From: Planctomycetota bacterium
GTDB lineage: Bacteria > Planctomycetota > Phycisphaerae > Phycisphaerales > UBA1924
Assembly (NCBI GenBank): GCA_014584315.1
Contig: JACTNA010000030.1
Span: forward strand, 1-64,000
Length of the DNA stretch: 64,000 nucleotides
Direction: 5' to 3'
Shown: positions 1 to 7,584 of the stretch, piece by piece
How the letters are laid out: each line of letters opens with the position of its first letter
How positions within the stretch are numbered: the stretch's first letter is position 1
Notes under the pieces: generated by a model
Database searches by the model: none
Told to the model about the DNA's origin: nothing
What the model saw: the letters and a program-made list of their open reading frames with translations, nothing else
Translations under genes and position numbers: made by a program

Positions 1-50
1 ACCCGATCGCAGATCCAGTCAAGCTGCTCGTCCGTGAGTCGCATCGCCAT
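1..50 (-). CDS. Possible 5' end of a gene leaving the window (partial)
   Basis: Reading leftward, an ATG at position 50 opens a frame giving MAMRLTDEQLDWICDR before the window ends. It overlaps the 3' end of the upstream glycine-zipper gene in another frame, as translationally coupled genes do. The peptide is too short to assign; LTDEQ-type starts occur in several DNA-binding and transposase families, but nothing more can be claimed. Confidence 0.3.
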   Translation of the reverse strand, partial: MAMRLTDEQLDWICDR

Positions 51-741
51 GCAACCTCATACGCGCTGCAATGGAAGAGGTTCCGGGATAGGCTGTAGCA
101 AGCTTCTCAAGCTCGTCCGCCACCGAGGCAGCAGTCCCCGTTTGTGTTGGCTGCTGCTCGCCTCCATTGCTGCCTGCGCGTAGCACTTGTGTCAAGCGAC
201 CATGCCAAAGCTCTGCCTCTTTGAGGCGCGGCTGGTAGAGCGGACTATTGCGCTCGACCCCTGAATCCAACCACTCGAAAAAGACAATGTCGTGATTCGG
301 CGCCTCGAAATCAGTTGTAGTGATACGCAACGTCAGTTTGCTGACTCTCGCAGTCGATTTCTTCGATCCAGACAAGCCGCCGACAACAGCACCGACCCCA
401 CCGAGCAGCAATCCCCCCACCACTACGCCACCCAGTTGGCTCCCCCGGTTTGTCTTTAGGAGCGAGTGATTGTCCTCGAGCAGCTCTATACCGATGATGT
501 CGTTCGGCTGTAGCAGCTTTGTGCCGCTTGCTGTCGAGAGAAGCACACGCTTTGAGTCTTGTTCAACCGCAATCCCGTTCATGTTGAAACTGCTCACGAA
601 GGCAGCACTTGCACTGAACCCGGGGGCAGTTGCGAGCGCCGCCTGCGCCGATCGAGCCTGCTCGTTCTTCCCCATCGCGACCAGAATCAGCAGAACGACC
701 GCGCCCACCAGAACAACCAGTATGACGGTAAACGTATCCAC
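19..741 (-). CDS. Membrane-anchored glycine-zipper protein, unknown function
   Basis: The 240-residue product starts at a GTG and has one N-terminal membrane segment at about residues 5-23. A glycine-zipper stretch at about residues 103-127 (GGVVVGGLLLGGVGAVVGGL) could form a second helix pair or an oligomerising hairpin. The region between them is a small soluble domain, and the tail contains an ADELEKLA helix reminiscent of SHOCT-like ends. I do not recognise the family well enough to name a function. Base composition is visibly less GC-rich than the rest of the window, so recent acquisition is possible. The gene is preceded by a TATACT hexamer and looks independently transcribed. Confidence 0.7.
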   Translation of the reverse strand: MDTFTVILVVLVGAVVLLILVAMGKNEQARSAQAALATAPGFSASAAFVSSFNMNGIAVEQDSKRVLLSTASGTKLLQPNDIIGIELLEDNHSLLKTNRGSQLGGVVVGGLLLGGVGAVVGGLSGSKKSTARVSKLTLRITTTDFEAPNHDIVFFEWLDSGVERNSPLYQPRLKEAELWHGRLTQVLRAGSNGGEQQPTQTGTAASVADELEKLATAYPGTSSIAARMRLHGDATHGRAA

Positions 742-755
742 GGTGATTGGATCCG

Positions 756-761
756 AGTATA
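756..761 (-). promoter_or_regulatory. Candidate -10 box (TATACT) for the glycine-zipper gene
   Basis: TATACT on the minus strand lies 14 bases before the GTG at 741, which predicts a very short 5' leader. The upstream -35 is weak (TTTTAG-like). Seen directly; promoter activity is inference. Confidence 0.4.
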
Positions 762-898
762 CCGAACCTGCGGATTCCTAAAATCGCTACGTTCGGCTAT
801 TCGCTGGAAGGACCCGATCCGTGTAACTCGCGACAATGCCGAGCAGAAGGCGAACCTCGCATCAGCAACCCAAACACAGCCCTATCGGAACTGGCGGA

Positions 899-2884
899 CT
901 ACTCGCCAGATACCAACTCGACCGTCCCCCGAACCGTCGCGTGCGCGCGGTTCGGCGATTCGTCGTACATCCACGGCCCGACGCGACCGTCCATGTTCAG
1001 CAGCAGCAGTGTGTCACCGTCCGGCGCGTGGCGACGTTCGGGCGTGAAGCGGTCGCCCGAGTAGCGCGCCACGCGCGACAGCCGCACGCCGTCGATCAGC
1101 CCGTCGAAGTGCGAGACCGCCGCGCCCCGCCCGTCCACGTCCGCCCCGATCATCAGCGGCAGCCGGTTCGTGCGCCTGCGCCCCGCCCGCTCGATCGACG
1201 CGACGAGCGTGCCGTCCACGTACAGCCGCGCTTCGCGCCCGTCGTACACGCCCGCGACGTGGTGCCACCGTTCGACCTCCAGCATCGGCGAACCAGGCCC
1301 GACCTCCGCGTACCGATCGCCCAGGTAGACGAAGAACTCCGGCCGCCCGCGGCTGACGAAGATGCCGTAGTCCGACGTTTCGGTCTTGCAGACCAGACCG
1401 GTCCGCTCGCCGAACGACCGCGCCCGCATCCAGCACTCGAGCGTCAGCGGGCCGTCCGGCAGTCGCAGGCGGTCGCTCGCCACGTCCAGCCACGACGCCC
1501 CGTCGAACGACGCCGCCAGGTCCGCGCCGGACTCCTCCGGCCGCGGCAGGTCCACCGTCAGCGGCACGTCCGCCCGCGTCTCGGGGATGCGGAACCGCAC
1601 CGACTCCGCCAGGTACTCCATCGCCAGCGACACCTCGACCGGCCGGAACGTCTCGTCGATCCCGCCGCCGATCCGGTCGGCGCGGAACTCGAACGCGCGC
1701 GTGGAGCCCGGCTCGACGACGCCGTGCGCGTGGTCCGGCACGAGCAGCCACCGGCTGTCTCGGCTGTCGAGCGACACGGTCGCGTCCACGGGACGGCTCG
1801 TGGGATTCGCGACCTCGACGCGCACCCGCCCGCGCGCCGACCCGTCGCGTTCCACCGCCAGCGCCTCCCCGAACGCCGGGCGCACGTCCGCGAGGCGCGA
1901 GCACTCGTCGCTCACCTGCCCCGTGATCGCGCGCACGTCCATGGCCGCTCCGACCGGCAGGCACGCGAGCGAGATGCCCTCATCCCGCACCGTGACGACG
2001 TGGTACTGGTGCAGGTAGCCCGCCTCGGGCACCTTGCCCGACTGCCCGCCCCCGACCGTCGCCAGCGTCACGTACTCGACGCCGTCGCGCCACCCGTCGT
2101 GGCGCATGCGGTGGATATGCCCGGCGAAGACGGCCGTCACGTTCCCCGCGCTCGCCAGCAGCGCGTGGACGCGCTCCCAGTCGTCGCCGTAGTTCCCGCC
2201 CAACCATCGCGGGTGGTGGAGGAAAACGAAGACGTGCCGCGCCCCGCGGGCACGCTCCAGCGTCGCCGCCAGCCACGCCAACTGCTCCTCGCTGATCCGC
2301 TGGCACTCGGGTTTGTTGAAGTTCTTCTCGCCCGTCTCCGGGTTCCCCTCGTCGGAATAGAGCGCGATGAACCAGCACCCCTTGTGCTCGAACGCGTACC
2401 ACAGCGGGCCGAAGTGGGCCTCGTAGTTGCTCTCGTGCTCGCCCGCGGGCTTGCCGTCGCCGCGCCAGTAGATGTCGTGGTTCCCCGCCACCGGAAACCA
2501 CGGACAGACCAGCCCGTCCATGATCCCCTTGAACTCGCTCATCTGCGCCATCCAGCGGTCGGTCTGGTTGTACCCCTCGACGAGATCGCCCACCGTCATC
2601 ACCAGGTCGGGGCCGAGCAGGTTCACATCCCGCACCGCCTCGGCAAGCACTTTCACTCCCTCCGCCGGCCCGCCGGTGCGGTCGCCGAACACCACGAAGA
2701 AGAAGGCGTCCTTCTCCTCCGGCAACGGCAGCATCGGCGTGCCGCGGTCGGTCGTGAAGCGCGTCTCGTCCAGCACTCGGGCGTGGCGGTGCTGGCGCCC
2801 CCCCTCCTGCTGGGCGTGCAGGGAGGCCGCCAGCGCACACACGATGAGAGCGGTCAGAGAGATTGTACGGCGTCGCGTGTCCAT
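899..2884 (-). CDS. Secreted metallophosphoesterase with C-terminal LamG/concanavalin-like domain
   Basis: The 661-residue product begins at ATG 2884 with a signal peptide (MDTRRRTISL, hydrophobic core to about residue 24); an in-frame extension further upstream has no supporting site and would run through the divergent gene. Residues about 60-330 carry calcineurin-like phosphoesterase motifs: GDRTG near 67, VGDLVEG near 98, GNHD near 134, FLHHP near 221 and GHIH near 255, the residues that bind two metals in this family. The later third (about 440-660) has LamG-like features (LECWMRARSF, WHHVAGVYDG, LYVDG). A phosphatase or nucleotidase acting outside the cytoplasm, tethered to a glycan or surface by the lectin-like domain, is likely; the substrate is unknown. 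Confidence 0.85.
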   Translation of the reverse strand: MDTRRRTISLTALIVCALAASLHAQQEGGRQHRHARVLDETRFTTDRGTPMLPLPEEKDAFFFVVFGDRTGGPAEGVKVLAEAVRDVNLLGPDLVMTVGDLVEGYNQTDRWMAQMSEFKGIMDGLVCPWFPVAGNHDIYWRGDGKPAGEHESNYEAHFGPLWYAFEHKGCWFIALYSDEGNPETGEKNFNKPECQRISEEQLAWLAATLERARGARHVFVFLHHPRWLGGNYGDDWERVHALLASAGNVTAVFAGHIHRMRHDGWRDGVEYVTLATVGGGQSGKVPEAGYLHQYHVVTVRDEGISLACLPVGAAMDVRAITGQVSDECSRLADVRPAFGEALAVERDGSARGRVRVEVANPTSRPVDATVSLDSRDSRWLLVPDHAHGVVEPGSTRAFEFRADRIGGGIDETFRPVEVSLAMEYLAESVRFRIPETRADVPLTVDLPRPEESGADLAASFDGASWLDVASDRLRLPDGPLTLECWMRARSFGERTGLVCKTETSDYGIFVSRGRPEFFVYLGDRYAEVGPGSPMLEVERWHHVAGVYDGREARLYVDGTLVASIERAGRRRTNRLPLMIGADVDGRGAAVSHFDGLIDGVRLSRVARYSGDRFTPERRHAPDGDTLLLLNMDGRVGPWMYDESPNRAHATVRGTVELVSGE

Positions 2885-2928
2885 GCCGCACGATACCGCG
2901 CCGCCGCCCCTCGCGCCCCCCGCCTCTG

Positions 2929-2934
2929 TACCAT
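2929..2934 (+). promoter_or_regulatory. Leaderless-type -10 box (TACCAT)
   Basis: TACCAT is followed by six bases and then the GTG at 2941, with no ribosome-binding site between. Transcription would start on the start codon. Confidence 0.5.
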
Positions 2935-2940
2935 CCGACT

Positions 2941-3699
2941 GTGAAGGTTTCGTTTCCCACGACCCCCGAGCCGCACTGGGACTGGATGCTCGAGTTCCGC
3001 GCGTTCTCACTCCAGCACGTCCTCACCGTCGCCTTGATCGCCGCGCTCATGGCCGGCGCGGCGTGGCTCGGGCGGCGATGGCGCGGCACGCGACGCGAAC
3101 GCCGGCTCCGGTTCGCCTGGATCGCCACCACCATGCTCTGGCAGGCGGCGGCCGTGGTCTGGTGGCTCCTGCCCGCGAACTTCGACCCGCGCGAGAGTTT
3201 CCCGCTCCACCTGTGCGACCTGGCCGCGTGGGTCGCGCCGTTCGCGCTGCTCTTGCAGGCCCGATGGCTCCGCACGCTGCTCTACTTCTGGGCCTTCGCG
3301 CTCTCCACGCAGGCCTACTTCACGCCGGTCCTCGACGAGGGCTTCGGCACGATCCGCTTCTGGCTCTTCTTCGTCGGGCACACGCACATCGTCGGCTCGG
3401 CCGTCTACGACGTCGTCGCGCTCGGCTACCGCCCCATGCTCCGCGACTGGCTCATCGCCGCGGGCCTCAGCCTCGCGTACGGCGCGCTGGTTCTCATCAT
3501 CAACCTCGCCTTTGACCTCAACTACGGCTACCTCGGGCGGACCAAGCCCGAGCACCGCACGCTCCTGGACTCGCTCGGCCCCTGGCCCTGGCGACCGATC
3601 GCCCTCGTCCTGATCGCCCAGGCCGCGCTCGCCCTCGCCTACCTTCCATGGCCGATCGCACGGCGGCTCGCCCGGCGCCGCGGTACAGTCGCCGGATGA
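2941..3699 (+). CDS. YwaF-like (TIGR02206-type) integral membrane protein
   Basis: The 252-residue product starts at GTG 2941, chosen because a TACCAT box sits six bases upstream and because an earlier ATG would overlap the divergent phosphoesterase gene. About six or seven membrane helices are visible. The pattern fits the YwaF/TIGR02206 family: an early amphipathic MLEFRAFSLQH, the conserved FPLHLCDLAAW helix, a WAFALSTQAYFTP segment and the GHTHIVGSAVYD segment. The biochemical role of this family is not established. Its stop overlaps the start of the next gene (ATGA), so it is probably co-translated with the glycosyl transferase, although that gene has its own promoter-like box. Confidence 0.8.
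   Translation: MKVSFPTTPEPHWDWMLEFRAFSLQHVLTVALIAALMAGAAWLGRRWRGTRRERRLRFAWIATTMLWQAAAVVWWLLPANFDPRESFPLHLCDLAAWVAPFALLLQARWLRTLLYFWAFALSTQAYFTPVLDEGFGTIRFWLFFVGHTHIVGSAVYDVVALGYRPMLRDWLIAAGLSLAYGALVLIINLAFDLNYGYLGRTKPEHRTLLDSLGPWPWRPIALVLIAQAALALAYLPWPIARRLARRRGTVAG
3684..3689 (+). promoter_or_regulatory. Leaderless-type -10 box (TACAGT)
   Basis: TACAGT lies inside the end of the upstream gene, exactly six bases before the ATG at 3696. It would give a leaderless internal transcript for the sugar-phosphate transferase and the gene after it. Confidence 0.4.
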
Positions 3700-4838
3700 T
3701 CTGGCTCTGCCTGGCGCTGATCCCCGCGGCGTTGGCGGTCTCGTTCCCGCTCACGGGTGTTCTCGCCCGCCTCGGCCACCGGCTCCGCACCTACGACTCG
3801 CCCGGCGTCGAGGGGCAGGTCAAGGCGCCGCCGCGCCGCGTGCCGAACACCGGCGGCATTGCCATCTTCGCCGGCGTCGCGCTCCCAATGATCGCCGGGC
3901 TGGCCCTGCTCGTGCCGCTCGGACGGTCCAGCGATCGTGAGTGGCAGGAGGAACCGGGCCTCATCCCCGTCGCGCTCTGGGAGCACCTGCCCGGCATCGC
4001 CCAGCAGGCCCCGCTCGCCGTCGGACTGCTCGTGGCGCTCGCCGCGCTCCACCTGCTCGGGTTGATCGACGACCGACGCCCGCTCGGCCCCTGGGTCAAA
4101 CTCGCCGTGATGCTCGTCGCGGCCGGCGCGATCTCGGCGTTCACCGACACTCGCCTGCTCACCGCGCTCGACCCGCACGTCGGAGGCCCGTGGCTCTCCA
4201 TCGCCGCAACCGTGCTCTGGATTGCTGTCGTCACGAATGCCATGAACTTCATCGACAACATGGACGGCCTGTGCGCGGGCGTCGCGAGCGTGGCGGGCGC
4301 GTGCTTCCTCGCCGCCTCCCTGCTCGCCGGGCAGTGGTTCGTCGCCGCGACCCTCGCGCTGCTCGTCGGCTCCTGTCTCGGCTTCCTCGCCTTCAACCGC
4401 CCGCCCGCCCGCATCTTCATGGGCGACGGCGGCTCGCTTGTCATCGGGTTCCTGCTCGGCTTTCTCACCGTCCGCACGACCTACTACGACCCCGACGCCG
4501 CGGGAGGCTGGTACGCCGTCTTCATGCCCCTCGTCGTGCTCGCCGTCCCGCTGTACGACTTCGCCTCGGTCACAATCGTCCGGCTCAGCCAGGGCAGAAG
4601 CCCCTTCGTCGGTGACCTCAACCACTTCTCACACCGCCTCGTGCGCCGCGGCCTGGGCAAACCGGCCGCGGTCGCCGTCATCTGCGGCCTCACCGGCGTG
4701 ACCGGCCTCTCGGGCGTCATGCTCGCCTCGCTCGCCCCCTGGCAGGCGATCCTCGTCGGCGTGCAATGCGTCGTCATCCTGCTGGTCGTCGCCGCGTTCG
4801 AGTTCGCGAGCGCACCGCGCAACGGGGCTGGCGCATGA
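3696..4838 (+). CDS. Polyprenyl-phosphate sugar-1-phosphate transferase (WecA/MraY superfamily)
   Basis: The 380-residue polytopic protein belongs to the PNPT superfamily, which moves a UDP-activated amino-sugar phosphate onto undecaprenyl phosphate at the inner face of the membrane. Diagnostic motifs are present: LGLIDDRRPLGPW (acidic pair for Mg), NFIDNMDGLCAG, FNRPPARIFMGDGGS and the HFSHRLVRRGLG motif, whose histidines are typical of WecA/TagO-type rather than MraY enzymes. The ATG at 3696 is preferred over an upstream ATG because it forms the ATGA overlap with the preceding gene. The O-antigen-ligase-like gene that follows, again by ATGA overlap, suggests the pair starts and finishes an envelope polysaccharide. 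Confidence 0.85.
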   Translation: MIWLCLALIPAALAVSFPLTGVLARLGHRLRTYDSPGVEGQVKAPPRRVPNTGGIAIFAGVALPMIAGLALLVPLGRSSDREWQEEPGLIPVALWEHLPGIAQQAPLAVGLLVALAALHLLGLIDDRRPLGPWVKLAVMLVAAGAISAFTDTRLLTALDPHVGGPWLSIAATVLWIAVVTNAMNFIDNMDGLCAGVASVAGACFLAASLLAGQWFVAATLALLVGSCLGFLAFNRPPARIFMGDGGSLVIGFLLGFLTVRTTYYDPDAAGGWYAVFMPLVVLAVPLYDFASVTIVRLSQGRSPFVGDLNHFSHRLVRRGLGKPAAVAVICGLTGVTGLSGVMLASLAPWQAILVGVQCVVILLVVAAFEFASAPRNGAGA

Positions 4839-7234
4839 ACGACGACGCGCCCACATCCGCACGACGCCTCCTCTGGATCGGCTCGACCACCATCCTCGCC
4901 GCCGCGCTCGCCCGCGCCACCGTCCGCCACGACCCCCTCCCCGGCTGGACCATGGACCCGACGGCCGCATGGTCCCCGCTGCTCGGTGTCGGCCCGGCAG
5001 GCTCGATCGCCCTCGACACCATCACCATGCTCGGCGCGGCCGCAGTGTTGTTCGCGCAGCGCCTGGCGGGGCGACGCCTGCCTTCGGGCGCGCTGCTGCT
5101 CTTCGCGATCGGCGCGCTCCCCGCCCTCTGGCACGCCCTGCTCCGCCCCGACCGCACCCTCGACGACGTGCGCCTCGCCTCCGCGTGGATCGCCGCGCTC
5201 GCGGGCGCAATCGCCCTGCGCGAGGCCGCCCGCGACGCCGCGATCCGCCGCATGACGCTCGCCGTCGTCTTCGGCTTCGCGGTCGCGCTCGCGGGACGCG
5301 GCGTGATGCAGGTCTTCGTCGAGCACCGCGCCACCGTGCAGGATTTCAACCTCCGCCGGGACGCGATCCTCCGCTCGCACGGCTGGGAACCCGGCTCGTC
5401 CGCCGCCCTCATCTTCGAACGCCGACTCACGCAGGCAGAAGCCTCCGGCTGGTTCGGCCTGTCCAACGTCTTCGCGAGCGTGATGGCGGCGTGCTTCGTC
5501 GGGCTGGTCGGCGTCTCGCTCGCGTCGCTGCGACGGCCCGCGGACGCCCCCCCTGCCCCGCGCATCCTGCTCGCCCTGCCGACGCTCGGCGCATTCGCCG
5601 CCGGCGCGGGCCTGCTCCTCGGCCCCATCGCCGGCGGCCAAACGCCCAAGGGCGCGATCGCCGCCGCCGCGCTTGGGATCATCCTCCTGCCGCTCCCGGT
5701 GCTCGCCCGACGCCTCCGCCTTCCCCCTCGCGCGGGCGTTGCAATCGGTCTCGGCGTCGTCGCGACCGCGCTCGGCGCGGTCGTCGCCCGCGGCCTCGTC
5801 GGCGAACGAATCGGCGAACTCTCCCTGCTGTTCCGATGGTTCTACCTCCAGGGCGCAGCACGCATCTTCACGCACGCGCCGCTGCTCGGCGTCGGCCCGG
5901 ACGGTTTCAAGTCCGCCTACCTCATCCACCGCCCCCCCCTCAGCCCCGAGGAAGTCGCCAGCCCCCACAGCGTCCTCTCCGACTGGCTCGCGACGCTCGG
6001 CGCCGGCGCGGCCGCCTGGGCCGCACTCTGGCTCGCCTGGATCGCCGCCGCGGGCCGACGACTGCTCGAAGCCCCCCCCGACGGCTCGCCCCCCCCCTTC
6101 ACCCCGCGCTCTCCCGCGTGCATCGCGGGCCTGTCCGCCATCGCAATCGCCCTCGGCCTGTCGTTCCTCCTCGAAGAACTCCCCGTCGCCCGCGCTGTCC
6201 CGTCCTCGGCCGTGCTCCTCGCCGTCGAGTCGATCGTGCGGCTGCTCGCGTGGGGCATCGCGTGGGCGGCCATTGCCGGCGCGGCCCTCGCGCTCGCGCC
6301 GCGCGCCATCGACGCCGCCGCCCCCGCCGCGGCGCTCGCACTCGCCGCGCACGCGCAGATCGAACTGACGCTGACCACCGCCGGCTCGGCCGCGCTCGCG
6401 ATGCTCGTCATCGCCGCCGCCTCCGCGCCGCGGACGGACGCGGTCCCATCGGCGAGTCGATCGGCGTCCGCCGTCCCGGTGTGCGCCGCGCTTCTCACCG
6501 CCGCGATCGTCGTCCTCGCGTTGCTCCCCGCGTCGTCCGTGGAGCGCCACCTCCGTGCCGCCGCCCGCTCGGCCTCAATCGCCGCCGAGTTCGACCAGCG
6601 CGCGCTCGCCCTCCAGGCAGGCTCTCCCCAGCCCGGCGACTCGTACGACGCCCTCGCGCTCGACCTCGGCGTCGCGCTGCGCCGCCAGCCCCCTCGCACC
6701 GCCTCGCAACTCACCGCCACGCTCGACGAGATCCGCCTGCTCGCCATCGACGCCGCGGCCCCGACCCTCACCCGCGCGGCCTACGCCCGACCGGGCCACC
6801 CCGCCATCGCCCGCGCGCTCGCCCGCCTCCACGGTCAGGGCGCTTCTGTCGCTCGTTCACTCGGTCGCCCCGTGGGGAGCCGCCTCGCCGACGCCGAGCG
6901 AGCCGCCCGCGCCATGGCCGACCGCTGGCCCCATCGCCCCGAGTCGTGGAGCACGCTGGCGAGCGTCCTGCTGCTCCGCGCCGACCTGCTCAACGACTCC
7001 GAGGCCCGCGCCGCCGCCGCCGCCGCCCTCGAACGCGGCGCGTCCCTCGACCCGCACGGCCTGGACTTCCCGGTCCGGCTGGCCGAAGTCTCCCACTCCC
7101 TCGGCCGCGCCGACGACGCCCGCCGCTGGGCCGCCAGGGCGATCGAGATCGACGCCCTCAAGCGGCTCGACCCCCTCGCCGGCCTCGACCCCGCCCGGCG
7201 GCACAGGATCGATGAACTTCTCGGCGGTTCTTGA
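4835..7234 (+). CDS. O-antigen ligase-like polytopic membrane protein with a TPR-like tail
   Basis: The 799-residue product has about 11-13 hydrophobic helices over roughly the first 570 residues, then a soluble, alanine- and arginine-rich helical tail resembling degenerate TPR repeats (PESWSTLASVLLLRADLL; DFPVRLAEVSHSLGRADDARRWA). The periplasmic segment GVGPDGFKSAYL followed by ASPHSVLSDWLATLG matches the Wzy_C/O-antigen ligase pattern of a large loop followed by PHS/N. Such proteins ligate or polymerise lipid-linked glycans. The start overlaps the stop of the glycosyl transferase. Exact polymerase versus ligase function cannot be told from sequence. Confidence 0.75.
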   Translation: MNDDAPTSARRLLWIGSTTILAAALARATVRHDPLPGWTMDPTAAWSPLLGVGPAGSIALDTITMLGAAAVLFAQRLAGRRLPSGALLLFAIGALPALWHALLRPDRTLDDVRLASAWIAALAGAIALREAARDAAIRRMTLAVVFGFAVALAGRGVMQVFVEHRATVQDFNLRRDAILRSHGWEPGSSAALIFERRLTQAEASGWFGLSNVFASVMAACFVGLVGVSLASLRRPADAPPAPRILLALPTLGAFAAGAGLLLGPIAGGQTPKGAIAAAALGIILLPLPVLARRLRLPPRAGVAIGLGVVATALGAVVARGLVGERIGELSLLFRWFYLQGAARIFTHAPLLGVGPDGFKSAYLIHRPPLSPEEVASPHSVLSDWLATLGAGAAAWAALWLAWIAAAGRRLLEAPPDGSPPPFTPRSPACIAGLSAIAIALGLSFLLEELPVARAVPSSAVLLAVESIVRLLAWGIAWAAIAGAALALAPRAIDAAAPAAALALAAHAQIELTLTTAGSAALAMLVIAAASAPRTDAVPSASRSASAVPVCAALLTAAIVVLALLPASSVERHLRAAARSASIAAEFDQRALALQAGSPQPGDSYDALALDLGVALRRQPPRTASQLTATLDEIRLLAIDAAAPTLTRAAYARPGHPAIARALARLHGQGASVARSLGRPVGSRLADAERAARAMADRWPHRPESWSTLASVLLLRADLLNDSEARAAAAAALERGASLDPHGLDFPVRLAEVSHSLGRADDARRWAARAIEIDALKRLDPLAGLDPARRHRIDELLGGS

Positions 7235-7584
7235 TTCGGACCAACGCCCCTCGAAGAATCGACCGATCAGGGAGTAGCCCGTGGTCGCGGCGGGAGGCGT
7301 TCGCCCAAGCCGCGCCCGAAACCGGCCGATCCGAGAAGGGGACCGCGCCATGGACGAGGAAGACGAATCCGGGCCGACCCCCGCCGCACTCTGACGCGGC
7401 GGGCGGCCCGGACGGCCCGAGGGGGGCCGACACCGAGAGCCGCCCGCAGCGACTCCACACCTCTCAGCCACCCGACCCCGACACGGGCGACCGCGCCGGG
7501 GACCATCCACCAGACCACCACGGCCCGTGCCGGCACGAACCGGCGCACGCCACGATCGCACGAACCAACCACCGAGACCGACCC
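7235..7584 (+). other. 350-base leader/spacer upstream of fusA with a 14-codon ORF and a GC hairpin
   Basis: No full gene is visible. A small ORF at 7350-7394 encodes MDEEDESGPTPAAL and is preceded by GAGAAGGGG, a plausible ribosome-binding site. Shortly after it, CGGCCC-GAGGG-GGGCCG can form a six-pair hairpin. The layout of a short translated ORF followed by a hairpin before a translation-factor gene is compatible with a leader, but could be chance in such GC-rich DNA. The long reading frame running through this stretch into fusA is a GC artefact. Confidence 0.35.

Noticed and set aside
836-2944. A 702-codon rightward frame antisense to the phosphoesterase gene
   Set aside because: Low-complexity Arg/Pro/Val composition and full overlap with a gene that has clear catalytic motifs.
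7231-7584. N-terminal extension of EF-G by 118 codons
   Set aside because: EF-G begins at MATDLSRIRNIGI with the P-loop in the usual place; the extension has no similarity and no start signal.
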